The notes under the pieces: generated by a model | The model's input: the letters and a program-made list of their open reading frames with translations, nothing else | Database searches by the model: none | Told to the model about the DNA's origin: nothing | Made by a program: the position numbers and the translations under genes | NCBI RefSeq assembly: GCF_000231115.1 | Contig: NW_006889849.1 | Coordinates: forward strand, 48,129 to 77,468 | Reading direction: 5' to 3' | DNA length: 29,340 nucleotides | DNA from: Vittaforma corneae ATCC 50505 | Taxonomy: Eukaryota; Microsporidia; Nosematidae | Part shown: in pieces, positions 16,801-25,793 of the stretch | Layout of the letters: every line of letters starts with the position of its first letter | How positions within the stretch are numbered: the stretch's first letter is position 1

Positions 16801-17223
16801 ATGTTCAATGGATTTGCAATTACCACTGCGATGAACAGAGAAGACAAAGCATTCCAAGAATTTACAACGAAAGTTGCTGGATTTGCAGCATCTCCAAAGA
16901 ACGAGCTCACGAATCTTACTGATTTTACAGCCGCACTAAACTCAGAGCTGTCAAAATTGAGACATTGTCAAAACTTTATTCTCAAGGAGAAGTACAAGAG
17001 TATTTTGATGGTTGAAAATCAAACAGAATCCACCCCTTCGGAGATTTTCAGGTGGATGAGGGATAGGAAACTGTCCTTTCAAAACATTTCCAGGGTCATT
17101 CCACTGGACCTTGTCTTGAAGCTTGGCGAAGCAGACACTAGCATCAAGCCATTTGTCTGGAAAATAGGAAAGTGGGAAGCTTTAAAATTTTATTTGAGGG
17201 CAGGCTTTGTCCTAAAAGCCTAA
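16801..17223 (+). CDS. Hypothetical protein, 140 aa
   Basis: I do not recognise this protein. The start is convincing: CCCC (16796-16799), one base, then ATG. The product is soluble and mainly helical, with an N-terminal NREDKAFQEFTTKVAGF segment, a middle FTAALNSELSKLRHCQNFI and a C-terminal part reading SRVIPLDLVLKLGEAD and KWEALKFYLRAGFVLKA. No Cys or His cluster, signal peptide or membrane segment is present. The gene is divergent from eS17 with 158 bases between. It ends 50 bases before the assembly gap and is complete. Confidence 0.55.
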   Translation: MFNGFAITTAMNREDKAFQEFTTKVAGFAASPKNELTNLTDFTAALNSELSKLRHCQNFILKEKYKSILMVENQTESTPSEIFRWMRDRKLSFQNISRVIPLDLVLKLGEADTSIKPFVWKIGKWEALKFYLRAGFVLKA

Positions 17224-17272
17224 AGACTGAGATGTTCAAAGTGATTCTGCCCTTGCTCGATTCTAAAGTAAA

Positions 17273-17292
17273 NNNNNNNNNNNNNNNNNNNN
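17273..17292. other. Assembly gap (20 N)
   Basis: Twenty unknown bases mark a join of unknown true length. They fall between the 3' ends of two convergent genes, so no coding sequence appears to be cut. Confidence 0.98.
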
Positions 17293-17429
17293 TCTCCAAT
17301 ACAGGCAGGTCTTGCTTATGAAAATAAACTATTTTATCTAACTGGAACACATTTGATATTACTAAGGTTTATTAAGGTGAATATCAACCTGTCATATATA
17401 AGACAGTTTTTAAAGTCTGGGCACATGTT

Positions 17430-18437
17430 TCACCACTCGTTTGTGAACACATTTGAGAATGCTTTGATTGTATGCTTGAAGTCACGCTTGTTTGCTACCT
17501 TGCAATCTCTCAGCTCACTCTTGTAGTATATAACACATCCCCTTCCGACAATGCATGATTCGATATGGCAGTCATTTTGAATAACAGCATCGTCCATAAT
17601 TATGGATCTTTTAACAACACACCCGTCGCCTATGATAACGTTTGCTCCGATGACCGAATCCTCAATCTCGATGTTATCAGCGAGATGGCACTCTGGGTCG
17701 ACCAGGTTATAGACATAGGACTCAAGTGAGCCAAGGAGGTGGTTTTTGAAATCCAGCTGTGACAGGTAATCCTCCATGCTTCTAATCTGCACAATCATGT
17801 TCTCTCCGACCCTTATCCTGAGCTTGTTTTGAATTAAAAACGGCAATACGTTATTTTTAAAGCAATATAGACTGTTGTCAAGTGTGCCAAGCCCACTTGT
17901 TTTGAAAATAAAGAAGTCCTTGATGTAGTATTCAATTGTAACCAGGTATTTCTGGTTCTTCAGCAGTGGTATTTCATTACTGTTGTACATCTTCAAATAG
18001 TTCATTGTATCTATGCACATTATCGGCGATTCCTTAGAAGACTTAGAAATTGAAACATACAAATCGTCGTTTGATTTTATAAAAGATTCTAAAAGAGCCT
18101 TTAAAGGCTCTAGTCCATAAATATCGCCCTTACACATTATAAAATGTGATGTTTTTATTCTAGGTTTCAAAATATTAATAATAAACCCCATTCCCTCATA
18201 CGAGGTTGTTGTGATGAACTCGATGGGAACAGCGCACTCAAGAATTTCATTTACTGTTTTAACGTGTTTCTCAAGACAGACGATAAAAAACTTAGAGGCA
18301 AAAGGAACAAGGTAGTTGAGTGACAGGTTTATGAGAGGTGTGTTCATGAACGGCAATGTGAATTTTGGAAATTCTTCTGTAACCAGCGGATGGAACTCTC
18401 CAGAAGGACCAAGAATTATGACACAATCCATCTTCAT
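17430..18437 (-). CDS. GCD1: eIF2B gamma subunit (GCD1-type), nucleotidyltransferase-like
   Basis: eIF2B is the guanine nucleotide exchange factor of translation initiation factor eIF2; the gamma subunit supports the catalytic epsilon subunit. The 335-aa protein has a nucleotidyltransferase-like N-domain (EFPKFTLPFMNTPLINLSLNYL) in which the catalytic G-x-G-T-R loop of true pyrophosphorylases is replaced by GPSGEFHPL. At the C-terminus is a left-handed beta-helix of hexapeptide repeats (IEDSVIGANVIIGDGCVV, then IESCIVGRGCVI). There is no W2 domain, which separates it from epsilon. GDP-mannose pyrophosphorylase is excluded by the degenerate loop. An AAATTT box and CCC precede the ATG at 18435-18437. 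AATAAA lies at 17368-17373. Confidence 0.75.
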   Translation of the reverse strand: MKMDCVIILGPSGEFHPLVTEEFPKFTLPFMNTPLINLSLNYLVPFASKFFIVCLEKHVKTVNEILECAVPIEFITTTSYEGMGFIINILKPRIKTSHFIMCKGDIYGLEPLKALLESFIKSNDDLYVSISKSSKESPIMCIDTMNYLKMYNSNEIPLLKNQKYLVTIEYYIKDFFIFKTSGLGTLDNSLYCFKNNVLPFLIQNKLRIRVGENMIVQIRSMEDYLSQLDFKNHLLGSLESYVYNLVDPECHLADNIEIEDSVIGANVIIGDGCVVKRSIIMDDAVIQNDCHIESCIVGRGCVIYYKSELRDCKVANKRDFKHTIKAFSNVFTNEW

Positions 18438-18441
18438 TTTT

Positions 18442-18459
18442 GGGATGCCAAAAATTTTT
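18442..18459 (-). promoter_or_regulatory. AAATTT plus CCC promoter of eIF2B-gamma
   Basis: The minus strand reads AAAAATTTTTGGCATCCC, ending 4 bases before the ATG. It is the same layout as for the ribosomal proteins. Confidence 0.6.
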
Positions 18460-18570
18460 ATCTATCAGTTAAAGAATTTTAACTGAAGTAAGCGTGAGGA
18501 TCGAATGGAGTGGGCTGCAAAGTGTGGAACTATTCCACCTTAGATCTTGGTGTCTTCCATGCTGCTGCCA

Positions 18571-19407
18571 TCAAAATGCGTTTTGAAATTTTTTATAAAT
18601 TTTTAAGGCTATTTTGATAATGAACAAGATTAGCACGGTGAGAAGCAGCAATTTCCTTCTCTCCTCAATCAGCAGTACATACATCGCCGTTAGCATTCTT
18701 CTCGCTATCAAAGATGAACTACTCCCTGAAAACACCTGTTGCACAACCCTGTCATTAGTAACCTTGAATCTACAAATTACAGGCTTGTGATCAGACAACG
18801 TAATTTTATCTAAAGACGAGTACTCATCAAAGGATACACGAAATGCAGAAGCTACCATTACTCTGTCACAATACGAGGGGGTTCTGGATAGATCATATGA
18901 GTTCTGTCTATACTTGTATGTGGGCTTGAAGTGGATCTTCTCCTCCCTAAACTGAGGATATCTTCTTTTGAAACCGTCTGCCTGGTCATGCGGACAGCAC
19001 CTAAAATTCAGGTCTCCTGCCAGTATAACCGTTTGGATTTCGCTGCCAACAAACTTCACTATTTCCTCGAGCTGGCGGAGCCGCTCGTCGTTGTTGTATT
19101 CGTGGGGTGCCAAATGTGCATTTATGTGAAGGATTTGCTCGTTTACTTTGGTTGCTATAAACCCTTTATTGACAAAGCTAAATGCTCCTTGTCCCACTCT
19201 AAAGAATTGTGTCTTCACCTCATCATTACTTGCAACCAACGTTTTAAGGCCAAACATACTGCACATCTTGACATATCTGAAATGGCATTTGATTCTAGGA
19301 GTGTCATAACACTCCTGAAGTGCCACAATGAATAGATCTGCATGTGTCTCAATTTCTGGTATCACCGCTCCGCCGTGTGTGTTCCACGTTAGCGTGCAAA
19401 TCTTCAT
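18571..19407 (-). CDS. Inositol-polyphosphate 5-phosphatase, tail-anchored
   Basis: This endonuclease/exonuclease/phosphatase-fold enzyme would remove the 5-phosphate of phosphoinositides such as PI(4,5)P2. The 278-aa product holds the full set of active-site blocks: TWNTHGG 7-13, ALQE 29-32 (metal-binding Glu), NAHLA 96-100, GDLNFR 131-136, FKPTYKY 160-166, TPSYCDRV 176-183 and SDHKPV 205-210. The last 27 residues form one hydrophobic helix (LLLLTVLILFIIKIALKI) with a basic end, so the enzyme should be tail-anchored with its catalytic domain in the cytosol. No Sac1, SH2 or C2 domain is present. ATG is directly behind CCC (ggg 19408-19410). Confidence 0.85.
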   Translation of the reverse strand: MKICTLTWNTHGGAVIPEIETHADLFIVALQECYDTPRIKCHFRYVKMCSMFGLKTLVASNDEVKTQFFRVGQGAFSFVNKGFIATKVNEQILHINAHLAPHEYNNDERLRQLEEIVKFVGSEIQTVILAGDLNFRCCPHDQADGFKRRYPQFREEKIHFKPTYKYRQNSYDLSRTPSYCDRVMVASAFRVSFDEYSSLDKITLSDHKPVICRFKVTNDRVVQQVFSGSSSSLIARRMLTAMYVLLIEERRKLLLLTVLILFIIKIALKIYKKFQNAF

Positions 19408-19529
19408 GGGAGAAAAATACGAACTAATAATTAATGGCAGCGATGAAGCGTCTGGTCAGATGGACTAATTGTTTACTGTAGTGGATTGTGCAGCATACCT
19501 TTTATGCGACTTGTGTTTCCTACCCTTGG

Positions 19530-20014
19530 ATGAACAACTTTCTATCTATAGAAGAGCAAGAAGAGCGCATGGCAGCACACTTAGACGAGTCCAATACTTG
19601 CGACTTTCTATTTTTCTTTAATCTCTATCACTGCACTAACCCAAACACTCCCAGCACACTTTTTTTCAAAGCAGCCGCTCTTCTATCTTATCTGTCTGAA
19701 GAAACATTGTAGAATTCAACAAGGTTGTGCAAACTGTGACGAACCAAGATTTGGAGAATGAATTTATTCAGCTAGTCCTGCATGTGAGTGATTCCATCTC
19801 TAGATTTGACTTTTCCAGCTTAAAAGATATCTCTGAAAGCAGCACGCCAAGGTTGAGGTCGTTGACTAGAAAAATCTTTGAAAGACAGAAGATTTCACTT
19901 GAAAAAACCCTAAAAGAGCCGATTGGAATGTACAATCCGTCAGGCTCCTCACACAATTCAGCTGCTGTCATTCAAGACTGTGTGTTTGTGGTTGAGAACT
20001 TTTCTGGAAATTAA
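19530..20014 (+). CDS. Unknown protein, one frame break (about 161 aa)
   Basis: Two frames, 19530 to about 19704 and about 19704 to 20014, join after one added base in an A run (aaa 19702-19704). The ATG at 19530 is preceded by CCC (19523-19525). The first part has NNFLSIEEQEERMAAHLDES and FFFNLYHC; the second is helical with TNQDLENEFIQLVLHVSD. A Ser-rich middle ends in GMYNPSGSSHNSAAV. There is no membrane segment. I recognise no family. The joined frame continues the helical pattern smoothly, which supports a single gene. The two frames being separate small ORFs is less likely because the second has no ATG of its own near its opening. Confidence 0.45.
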
Positions 20015-20210
20015 ACTCTTAGTTAGATATTAAAATTACAAAAGTATGCATCAAAAATAATTTCATTTCATTTTTGTTAGTAAAAATGCCATTTTGGCAC
20101 TGCAAATTCAGAGCTTTCTCAGTGCATAAATAATTTGGATTCTTCAATAACTATCACTGTTTTAATCTACACAAACAATAATCGTAGTCAAGCACAATGT
20201 TTATTTATGC

Positions 20211-21476
20211 TTAAAATATCTTTTTTCCTATCTTCATCTCTAACAAATACATTCTTTCCCTGATATTGTCACATCCAAGCCCTTCGGCTATTTTGTACCA
20301 CCACAGGCTTTCCAAAAGTGATATTTCAGTGCCTAGTCCTTTTTCCAATGCCTCAGCAACAAGTAAAATTGCCTCTTTTTTCCCATACGAGGCTGATCTA
20401 TGCGCCATTTTATAACCTTCCTTGAACCTGTTAAAGTCTGTACCGTAGAAGTTCCCAAAACGTATTGGCGGTCTTTGTTTAAGCATGCCAAGCTCAAGGC
20501 CACCCAGGCTGTATTTGTTGTCAATCTTCGTTCCATTATAAAATGTTACCTGGCCCTCAAACCCCTCTTGTTTTATCGCCTTATCAATATCTATTTTTAA
20601 GCCAGACCTGATCCCAAATAGAAACTCCGCAATTCTAAGCTGCGCATCTGACAGGTTATTTTCAGCTGACATTTTATACCAGTAGAATGCTTTGTTCAAG
20701 TTTCTATCAACAATCTCTCCTTCTTCATATTCTTCTCCTAGCTTGTACTGACAGTACTTGCATCCTTTGGATGCACCCAATAAAAATATCTGAAAAGCAT
20801 ATCGATTATCATTGAGTATGTCACAAATCCTAGACTTGTACAGCATTGCAAGATCGTAGTATGGCGCAATGTAAATTCTATCTTTTGACACGGCTGCTTG
20901 CTTTAAAATGTAATACCCGTCAAGAATATTTCTCTCGACGAAGTCGTTTCCCTTCAGTAGAATTCTTGCATATTTGTGGAGTCCACGGATGTATCCAAGC
21001 TTATAGCTTGCTCTGTACAGAATACATGCTCGCTCTACATCAACATCAGTGCCCTTGCCAAATTCAAAGCATCGAGCGAGTTCAAAGGTCCCTATTGGTG
21101 TCTTACAGGCCGCGCTTCTGGTAAAGTACTCAACAGCCAAGCTCTGATCCCGCTCCACTCCAAACCATCCTCGTTCGTGGCATTTCCCCAGCAAAGCATA
21201 TGCCGTACCCACAATTACCAAATTATCCTGCATTCTCAACTGCGTAAGGCTTTGATTTTTGTACTTTCCTGTAATTTCGTTGAGAAACGCAATCAAGTTT
21301 TGGTGAAATTGAGTGTCATTTGCCATGACTTCGTCATCCAAATCTGCATTCTCGTAGTGTTCGCCATATGCTTCAATGTACTCCTGTGTCTCCAAAATAG
21401 TTCTATGGCTGGGTATAAACTTGATTGTCTGTCTTATTTCAGAGATTATGGATTTTATTAGTTTTTCGTAAATCAT
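20211..21476 (-). CDS. Sel1-repeat protein, possible chitin synthase activator or HRD3-like adaptor
   Basis: The 421-aa protein is built of Sel1-like (TPR-type) repeats. Examples are YALLGKCHERGWFG, then TFELARCFEFGKGTDVDVERA, YCQYKLGEEYEEGEIVDRNL and AILLVAEALEKGLGTEISL. Such solenoids bind partner proteins. In fungi, relatives include Chs4/Skt5, which activates chitin synthase, and Hrd3, an adaptor of ER-associated degradation. No signal peptide is present, which argues against Hrd3 and leaves a Chs4-like role plausible, since microsporidian spores have a chitin wall. The ATG at 21474-21476 has CCCC 18 bases upstream (gggg 21495-21498). AATAAA lies 5 bases past the stop (20200-20205). Confidence 0.7.
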   Translation of the reverse strand: MIYEKLIKSIISEIRQTIKFIPSHRTILETQEYIEAYGEHYENADLDDEVMANDTQFHQNLIAFLNEITGKYKNQSLTQLRMQDNLVIVGTAYALLGKCHERGWFGVERDQSLAVEYFTRSAACKTPIGTFELARCFEFGKGTDVDVERACILYRASYKLGYIRGLHKYARILLKGNDFVERNILDGYYILKQAAVSKDRIYIAPYYDLAMLYKSRICDILNDNRYAFQIFLLGASKGCKYCQYKLGEEYEEGEIVDRNLNKAFYWYKMSAENNLSDAQLRIAEFLFGIRSGLKIDIDKAIKQEGFEGQVTFYNGTKIDNKYSLGGLELGMLKQRPPIRFGNFYGTDFNRFKEGYKMAHRSASYGKKEAILLVAEALEKGLGTEISLLESLWWYKIAEGLGCDNIRERMYLLEMKIGKKIF

Positions 21477-21800
21477 CGCTGATGTTTAACGGTAGGGGCT
21501 TAAAGCTGAAATTAAAAAGGACCAATCAAAAATTAATAGTCTTGAAAATATAAAGGGGTGGTGTTTCAAGTATCGCTTTTAGAAATGTCATGGCTGTTCA
21601 TAAAATCTATAAATTAGTGTCCTTAAAGAATGCATTAAATAATATTCAGCTGAAAAATAAACTTAAAATATTTTGACATCTCCGATGAAATTTGAATCTG
21701 CAAATGAGCATTGTTCTTATTGCAAATAGTATAGATTGCAGTATTAAGCTACGTTAATACTGAATCAACCGAATATCAAAAGTTTAATGAAAGTAGAATT
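21477..21800. other. Intergenic region with a hairpin
   Basis: This AT-rich stretch of 324 bases lies between the prolyl-tRNA synthetase stop and the Sel1-protein start. It contains the CCCC box of the Sel1 gene and a 9-bp inverted repeat at 21739-21762. I see no gene or tRNA. Confidence 0.5.
21739..21762. repeat. Perfect 9-bp inverted repeat with 6-base loop
   Basis: CAGTATTAA (21739-21747), loop GCTACG, TTAATACTG (21754-21762). It lies 39 bases beyond the stop codon of prolyl-tRNA synthetase, in the expected 3' UTR or spacer. Confidence 0.6.
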
Positions 21801-23303
21801 TCAGTAGCTTCTTCCAAAAAGAGCAAAGCACTTAGCATCCGCCTTACAACTAATACACTTCTTGGACTCAAATGATGGTGCTTCAAATGGAATGCATAGT
21901 GATTTGGCCCCCATCAAAGTAACCTCATCATTTTCTCTAACTGTTGTCTTCTCCCCAATCTCGTCTTCACACTCTACTGCCGAACACCAAGGCGCCAATA
22001 CAATGTTCCTATCGTTCAAATATCCAAGCATCTCCTCAAATGTACTGGCAATCTTGGTCCTTACCTTTAACTCTGCTTCCGCTTTGATATACAAACTGCT
22101 GTGGATAGAATCGATAATGCCATTGAGCTGATCTACAATCTGTTCTGACTTCACCTGTATCTTTTCCCCATTATCTCTCCTTACAATACAAACCTCTGCT
22201 TTCTCCATATCTTTAAAACCTACTTCTATGCGGCAAGGCACCCCCCTCAACTCCCAATGATTGAACTTAAATCCAGGGCTTAGATTTTCGCGATTGTCAA
22301 AATGAACCCTGATATTGGATGACCTGATTCTTTCAATAATATGCTTGGCATACTCCTCAAGCTTAATCTTTTCGTTGTCAGTTGTCGTGGCTTTTATTCC
22401 ACAGAGTACCACCACTGCCTGAATCTGTGCAACTCTCGGTGGACACACAAATCCTCTGTTATCGGAATGCACCATTACTGCTACTCCAATCGAACGCGTA
22501 GTTAATCCCCAACAGTTTTGGAAGACATGTGATTTGGCTTCAAGGTTATTTTCGTTATCAACTTTAATATCGAACATTTTTGAAAAATTTTGTCCAAGAT
22601 GGTGGCTAGTGGCTCCTTGTATCCCCTTCCCCGTTCCAGGTATGAAGGCCTCGACTGATGTGGTATATTCCGCTCCCCCAAATGTTTCTTTCTTTGACTT
22701 TTTACCTTTGATAACAGGCACCGCCAGAAGATCCCGGTAAACCTGCTCATATAAGTCTAAAATTTCTAAAGTCTCTTTTTCAGCCTCATCCTTCTTGTAA
22801 TATGCCGTATGTCCTTCCTGCCATAGAAACTCTCTGCCTCGAATAAACGGAAGTGTGGACTTGACCTCCCACCTCAACACGGAGCACCACTGGTTGAGCT
22901 TGAGAGGAAGCTCTCTATACGAGCTTAACCATCTTGCGAATGCCGGATACATAATTGTCTCCGATGTAGGTCTAATTGCTACCGGCTCTTCCAGATCTTT
23001 CTCGCCACACTTAGTGATCCATGCGAGTTCGGGATTAAAATTTTCCAGATGATCCTTCTCTTGCTCAAGGTTCCTTTTAGACACTAGCATTGGAAAGTAG
23101 CATTCTTGAATACCCATTTTTTGTATTCGGGACTCGAACCAACTTCGTATTGAGGACCACATGAACATCGATGCAGGTCTCATAATAAAGCATCCTCTGA
23201 TGTCGTAGTAATCCAGCAGTTCTCCCCTGAGAACTACCTGCGTGTACCAATTATGAAAGTTATCCTCTTTCTGCGTTGTTATTCCGAACTTTTGAACAGA
23301 CAT
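21801..23303 (-). CDS. Prolyl-tRNA synthetase, eukaryotic/archaeal type
   Basis: This class II aminoacyl-tRNA synthetase charges tRNA-Pro. The protein is 500 aa. It starts FGITTQKEDNFHNWYTQVV, carries the proline-site block RPTSE at 111-115 and motif 2 at 144-166 (RWEVKSTLPFIRGREFLWQE). It continues with EYTTSVEAFIPGTGKGIQGA and motif 3 in WGLTTRSIGVAVMVHSDNRG. It ends in the Zn-type C-terminal domain CISCKADAKCFALFGRSY. It has no GluRS fusion, as usual outside animals, and no editing domain. ATG is preceded by TTTTTTAGCCCA. All expected parts are present and in frame. Confidence 0.96.
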   Translation of the reverse strand: MSVQKFGITTQKEDNFHNWYTQVVLRGELLDYYDIRGCFIMRPASMFMWSSIRSWFESRIQKMGIQECYFPMLVSKRNLEQEKDHLENFNPELAWITKCGEKDLEEPVAIRPTSETIMYPAFARWLSSYRELPLKLNQWCSVLRWEVKSTLPFIRGREFLWQEGHTAYYKKDEAEKETLEILDLYEQVYRDLLAVPVIKGKKSKKETFGGAEYTTSVEAFIPGTGKGIQGATSHHLGQNFSKMFDIKVDNENNLEAKSHVFQNCWGLTTRSIGVAVMVHSDNRGFVCPPRVAQIQAVVVLCGIKATTTDNEKIKLEEYAKHIIERIRSSNIRVHFDNRENLSPGFKFNHWELRGVPCRIEVGFKDMEKAEVCIVRRDNGEKIQVKSEQIVDQLNGIIDSIHSSLYIKAEAELKVRTKIASTFEEMLGYLNDRNIVLAPWCSAVECEDEIGEKTTVRENDEVTLMGAKSLCIPFEAPSFESKKCISCKADAKCFALFGRSY

Positions 23304-23304
23304 T

Positions 23305-23320
23305 GGGCTAAAAAATTTTT
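23305..23320 (-). promoter_or_regulatory. AAATTT plus CCC promoter of prolyl-tRNA synthetase
   Basis: The minus strand reads AAAAATTTTTTAGCCC, one base before the ATG. The TTTTAGCCC part matches the eL8 and eS17 promoters. Confidence 0.65.
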
Positions 23321-23468
23321 CTTTACAAAATGCAAAACCGGAAGGACTGCGGTGAAAGACTGCTCTGGCTGTGCAAGCTATTTAACACAACCCAACCTTG
23401 CAAAAATGGCTATTAAAAGCATTGTCCTTAAAAGGGGTTATTTATATTGTTTAATTTATTGTTGATTT

Positions 23469-24254
23469 TTAAAGCTCGATTGATTTTGTGTTGTGCCATG
23501 AATAATGCGCCTTGGCAGCACTCGTGAACAGCTCATCTATTTTTGTGAGGGATGGTTTCTGTGATATTTCCTTCAGGATGGCTCTTATCCTGTCCTTGTT
23601 TTTTTTATTGCAGATACTCTTAAAAACCATTAAAATATGAAACCCAAAAGTGCCTGGTTTTTGCATTGAAGTGTCAACTCCATTGCAAAACGTCTCCTCA
23701 AATGCAAGTACCTCTCCCATTATTAGTAGTTGGTAGTTTTTCTCTACTTCCTCAGAGCATGCTCTGATGTTTCTTTCAATGTCTTTTATTCTCTGTGAAA
23801 AGTAATGTTTCCTTATCTTTTCCTTAACACTTTCAGGGCTTTCAATGTAGAAGTTTCTGATATCTTCCAAGGCCTCGTGGTTTTTTATATAAGCTTTAAT
23901 TATGTTTGTGCCCACCCAAAACACCCTTTTCTGTAGCTTTTCGCCCTGTTCTAAGTATTTAGTTTCTTTATCATTTTTAAACTTCTGCTTTGCCTTGTCA
24001 AGCTCTTTGGCAAGTACAAGGCACTGTGAAAGCTTTAGTGCATCTATTCTCAAGTTTCCTAAATAATCTACCATATCATAGTAATACAGCTCTTTAGAAA
24101 TGGCGATTAGCTCGTCATGAACATCATTTAGAATTTTAACTCTCTCTGAGATGCTCGAGCCTATTGCAGCTAATGTTTTGGCACTGGATTTTTTGGCTGT
24201 GTATCTTTGGAGTTCTCTTTCTATTTGCTCTATTCTTTCCGATGGTGATGCCAT
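23469..24254 (-). CDS. Helical coiled-coil protein of unknown function (261 aa)
   Basis: I do not recognise the family. The protein is Lys/Glu-rich and almost wholly helical. It starts MASPSERIEQIERELQRY, continues with ERVKILNDVHDELIAISKEL, and ends in a domain with RIRAILKEISQKPSLTKIDE. It has no membrane segment or Cys cluster. The overall look is that of a vesicle-tethering (CATCHR/exocyst-type) or cytoskeletal subunit, but no motif proves it. No CCC box precedes the ATG (24252-24254); the nearest resemblance is CTCC. AATAAA lies 8 bases past the stop (23455-23460). Confidence 0.6.
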   Translation of the reverse strand: MASPSERIEQIERELQRYTAKKSSAKTLAAIGSSISERVKILNDVHDELIAISKELYYYDMVDYLGNLRIDALKLSQCLVLAKELDKAKQKFKNDKETKYLEQGEKLQKRVFWVGTNIIKAYIKNHEALEDIRNFYIESPESVKEKIRKHYFSQRIKDIERNIRACSEEVEKNYQLLIMGEVLAFEETFCNGVDTSMQKPGTFGFHILMVFKSICNKKNKDRIRAILKEISQKPSLTKIDELFTSAAKAHYSWHNTKSIEL

Positions 24255-24823
24255 TTAAGGAGTACTCTATTGAAATTCTCATAGAGGAAAGACAGGGGTT
24301 AAGAACCAATAACTAACTCAAAAAATAAGTTAAAAATGCAACACTAAGAGAGCAATGACATTATCAGATATGGCTTACAGCCGTTAAGATGACTATTATG
24401 CACAACATACTTATGAAAACTAAAGTAGAAATGCTTGATTACTCAATGTTCATCAGGTGTGTTTGTTAGAAAAATATGGTCTAGCATTCGTCAAGTTGAA
24501 GACACACTTCAAATTATAATGTAATAGCATAAGTAATGCTATTTGATAAGAGTCCTTTCATTCCAGAGAGTTTCTGTGTGTATTGGTTTTAATTTGATTG
24601 CCATCTTTAAAATATGATGTGTTGATCATTTTAATACATAAAATAGAATTTAATAAGAACATCAAACCTTAAGCAGGTGGATGAGTAAAATGTACTGTGA
24701 TTACATTTACATTGCTTTATAGTATTATGCATTGTCAACTACTTGGATTTTATTTACAATTTATTTAACTACATTATTTGTTTTTACCTTTTTGTTTATT
24801 TAGTTTCTTCTCAAGCCCATACC
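24255..24823. other. Long AT-rich intergenic region
   Basis: This region of 569 bases separates two divergent genes. It is AT-rich with no convincing ORF, no tRNA-like B-box and one 8-bp inverted repeat (24523-24543). The open frame from 24743 that runs into the aquaporin is hydrophobic by T-richness but lies upstream of the CCC-marked ATG. Confidence 0.45.
24523..24543. repeat. Perfect 8-bp inverted repeat with 5-base loop
   Basis: AATAGCAT (24523-24530), loop AAGTA, ATGCTATT (24536-24543), in the divergent intergenic region upstream of the aquaporin. Confidence 0.55.
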
Positions 24824-25552
24824 ATGAGAATTAATAAAGCATTTCTTCAGAGTCTTTTGGCTGAATGCGTGTGTACGTTTATATTTGGATATGCCATATA
24901 CTCTACATCACTAAATGTAAAAGGCCCTGAAGTCACTTCTTCGGATGTATTTGTCCCACTTGCCGTAGGGTTTTCAGGTATAGTTGTAATATACACTTTC
25001 TTGGATCATACCATTTGCCATTTTAACCCAGCGATCACACTGTCCGCAATTCTGACCTTTAAACTGCCAATCATTGCTGGTCTGTGCTACATTATTGCTC
25101 AGGAAATAGGGTTTATTCTTGCTGCTTGTGTTGCTAAAGTGAACTTCTCGTTAGGGTGGAAGGAGACAATGGATTTAATATCGCCAGGTCGTGTAAATCC
25201 AGATGTAAGCAATACATCTCTGTTTTTCACTGAATTTACGTTAACTGCCATTTTGGTGTTTGTAGCTTTTGAAAATGGTATAAACTCACGAAGAAACCCA
25301 GAAGTTTCTCTCTATGGTGACAAGCCACAGGTTGATAGAAGTATTGTTGTTCCACTTACAATAGGTCTGACTCTTGGTTTCTTAGCATTCCTTGCTGGCA
25401 CCACGTCAGGAGGTGCCTTCAATCCGGGTTTAATATTTGCGCCAAACTTACTTGGAAACACATGGAATAGCGATGCCTGGGAATATTACGTTGGTGAGTT
25501 CACGGGTGGCCTTTTAGGTGCATTAATTCAAGTTTGGCTACTCTTTAAGTAA
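24824..25552 (+). CDS. AQP: Aquaporin (MIP family) with altered second NPA box
   Basis: This is a six-helix water or solute channel, 242 aa. In microsporidia aquaporins are thought to feed the rapid water influx of spore germination. The first half-helix is CHFNPAITL with NPA at 68-70. The second reads GGAFNPGLIFAP, so NPA is replaced by NPG (200-202), and the following residue, normally the ar/R-filter Arg, is Leu 203. The helix 1 Glu (LLAEC) and the conserved FTEF and GEFTGGLLG helices are present. I chose the ATG at 24824 because CCC lies 5 bases upstream (24816-24818) and the length then matches the family; the frame is open to 24743. AATAAA follows at 25581-25586. Confidence 0.9.
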   Translation: MRINKAFLQSLLAECVCTFIFGYAIYSTSLNVKGPEVTSSDVFVPLAVGFSGIVVIYTFLDHTICHFNPAITLSAILTFKLPIIAGLCYIIAQEIGFILAACVAKVNFSLGWKETMDLISPGRVNPDVSNTSLFFTEFTLTAILVFVAFENGINSRRNPEVSLYGDKPQVDRSIVVPLTIGLTLGFLAFLAGTTSGGAFNPGLIFAPNLLGNTWNSDAWEYYVGEFTGGLLGALIQVWLLFK

Positions 25553-25793
25553 ACAATGTTTTTCCATACTTTTACTCTAAAATAAATGGAATGTAATAAT
25601 GGAAAGGTTTATTCTGGCTTTCAAGAGTGTCAAAATTGCCTTTTCCTCAAAGTTACAGATTCAAGGTTCACCCTGTCTGAGAAAAAAGCGTCATTTGGGT
25701 CTTTGTTCTTTTAAATTGCTAACATTATGGAATGAGTATAAAAGTTGAAAGACTGTGATGCATAAAAAGACCATAAATATTGTGTATTTATCA

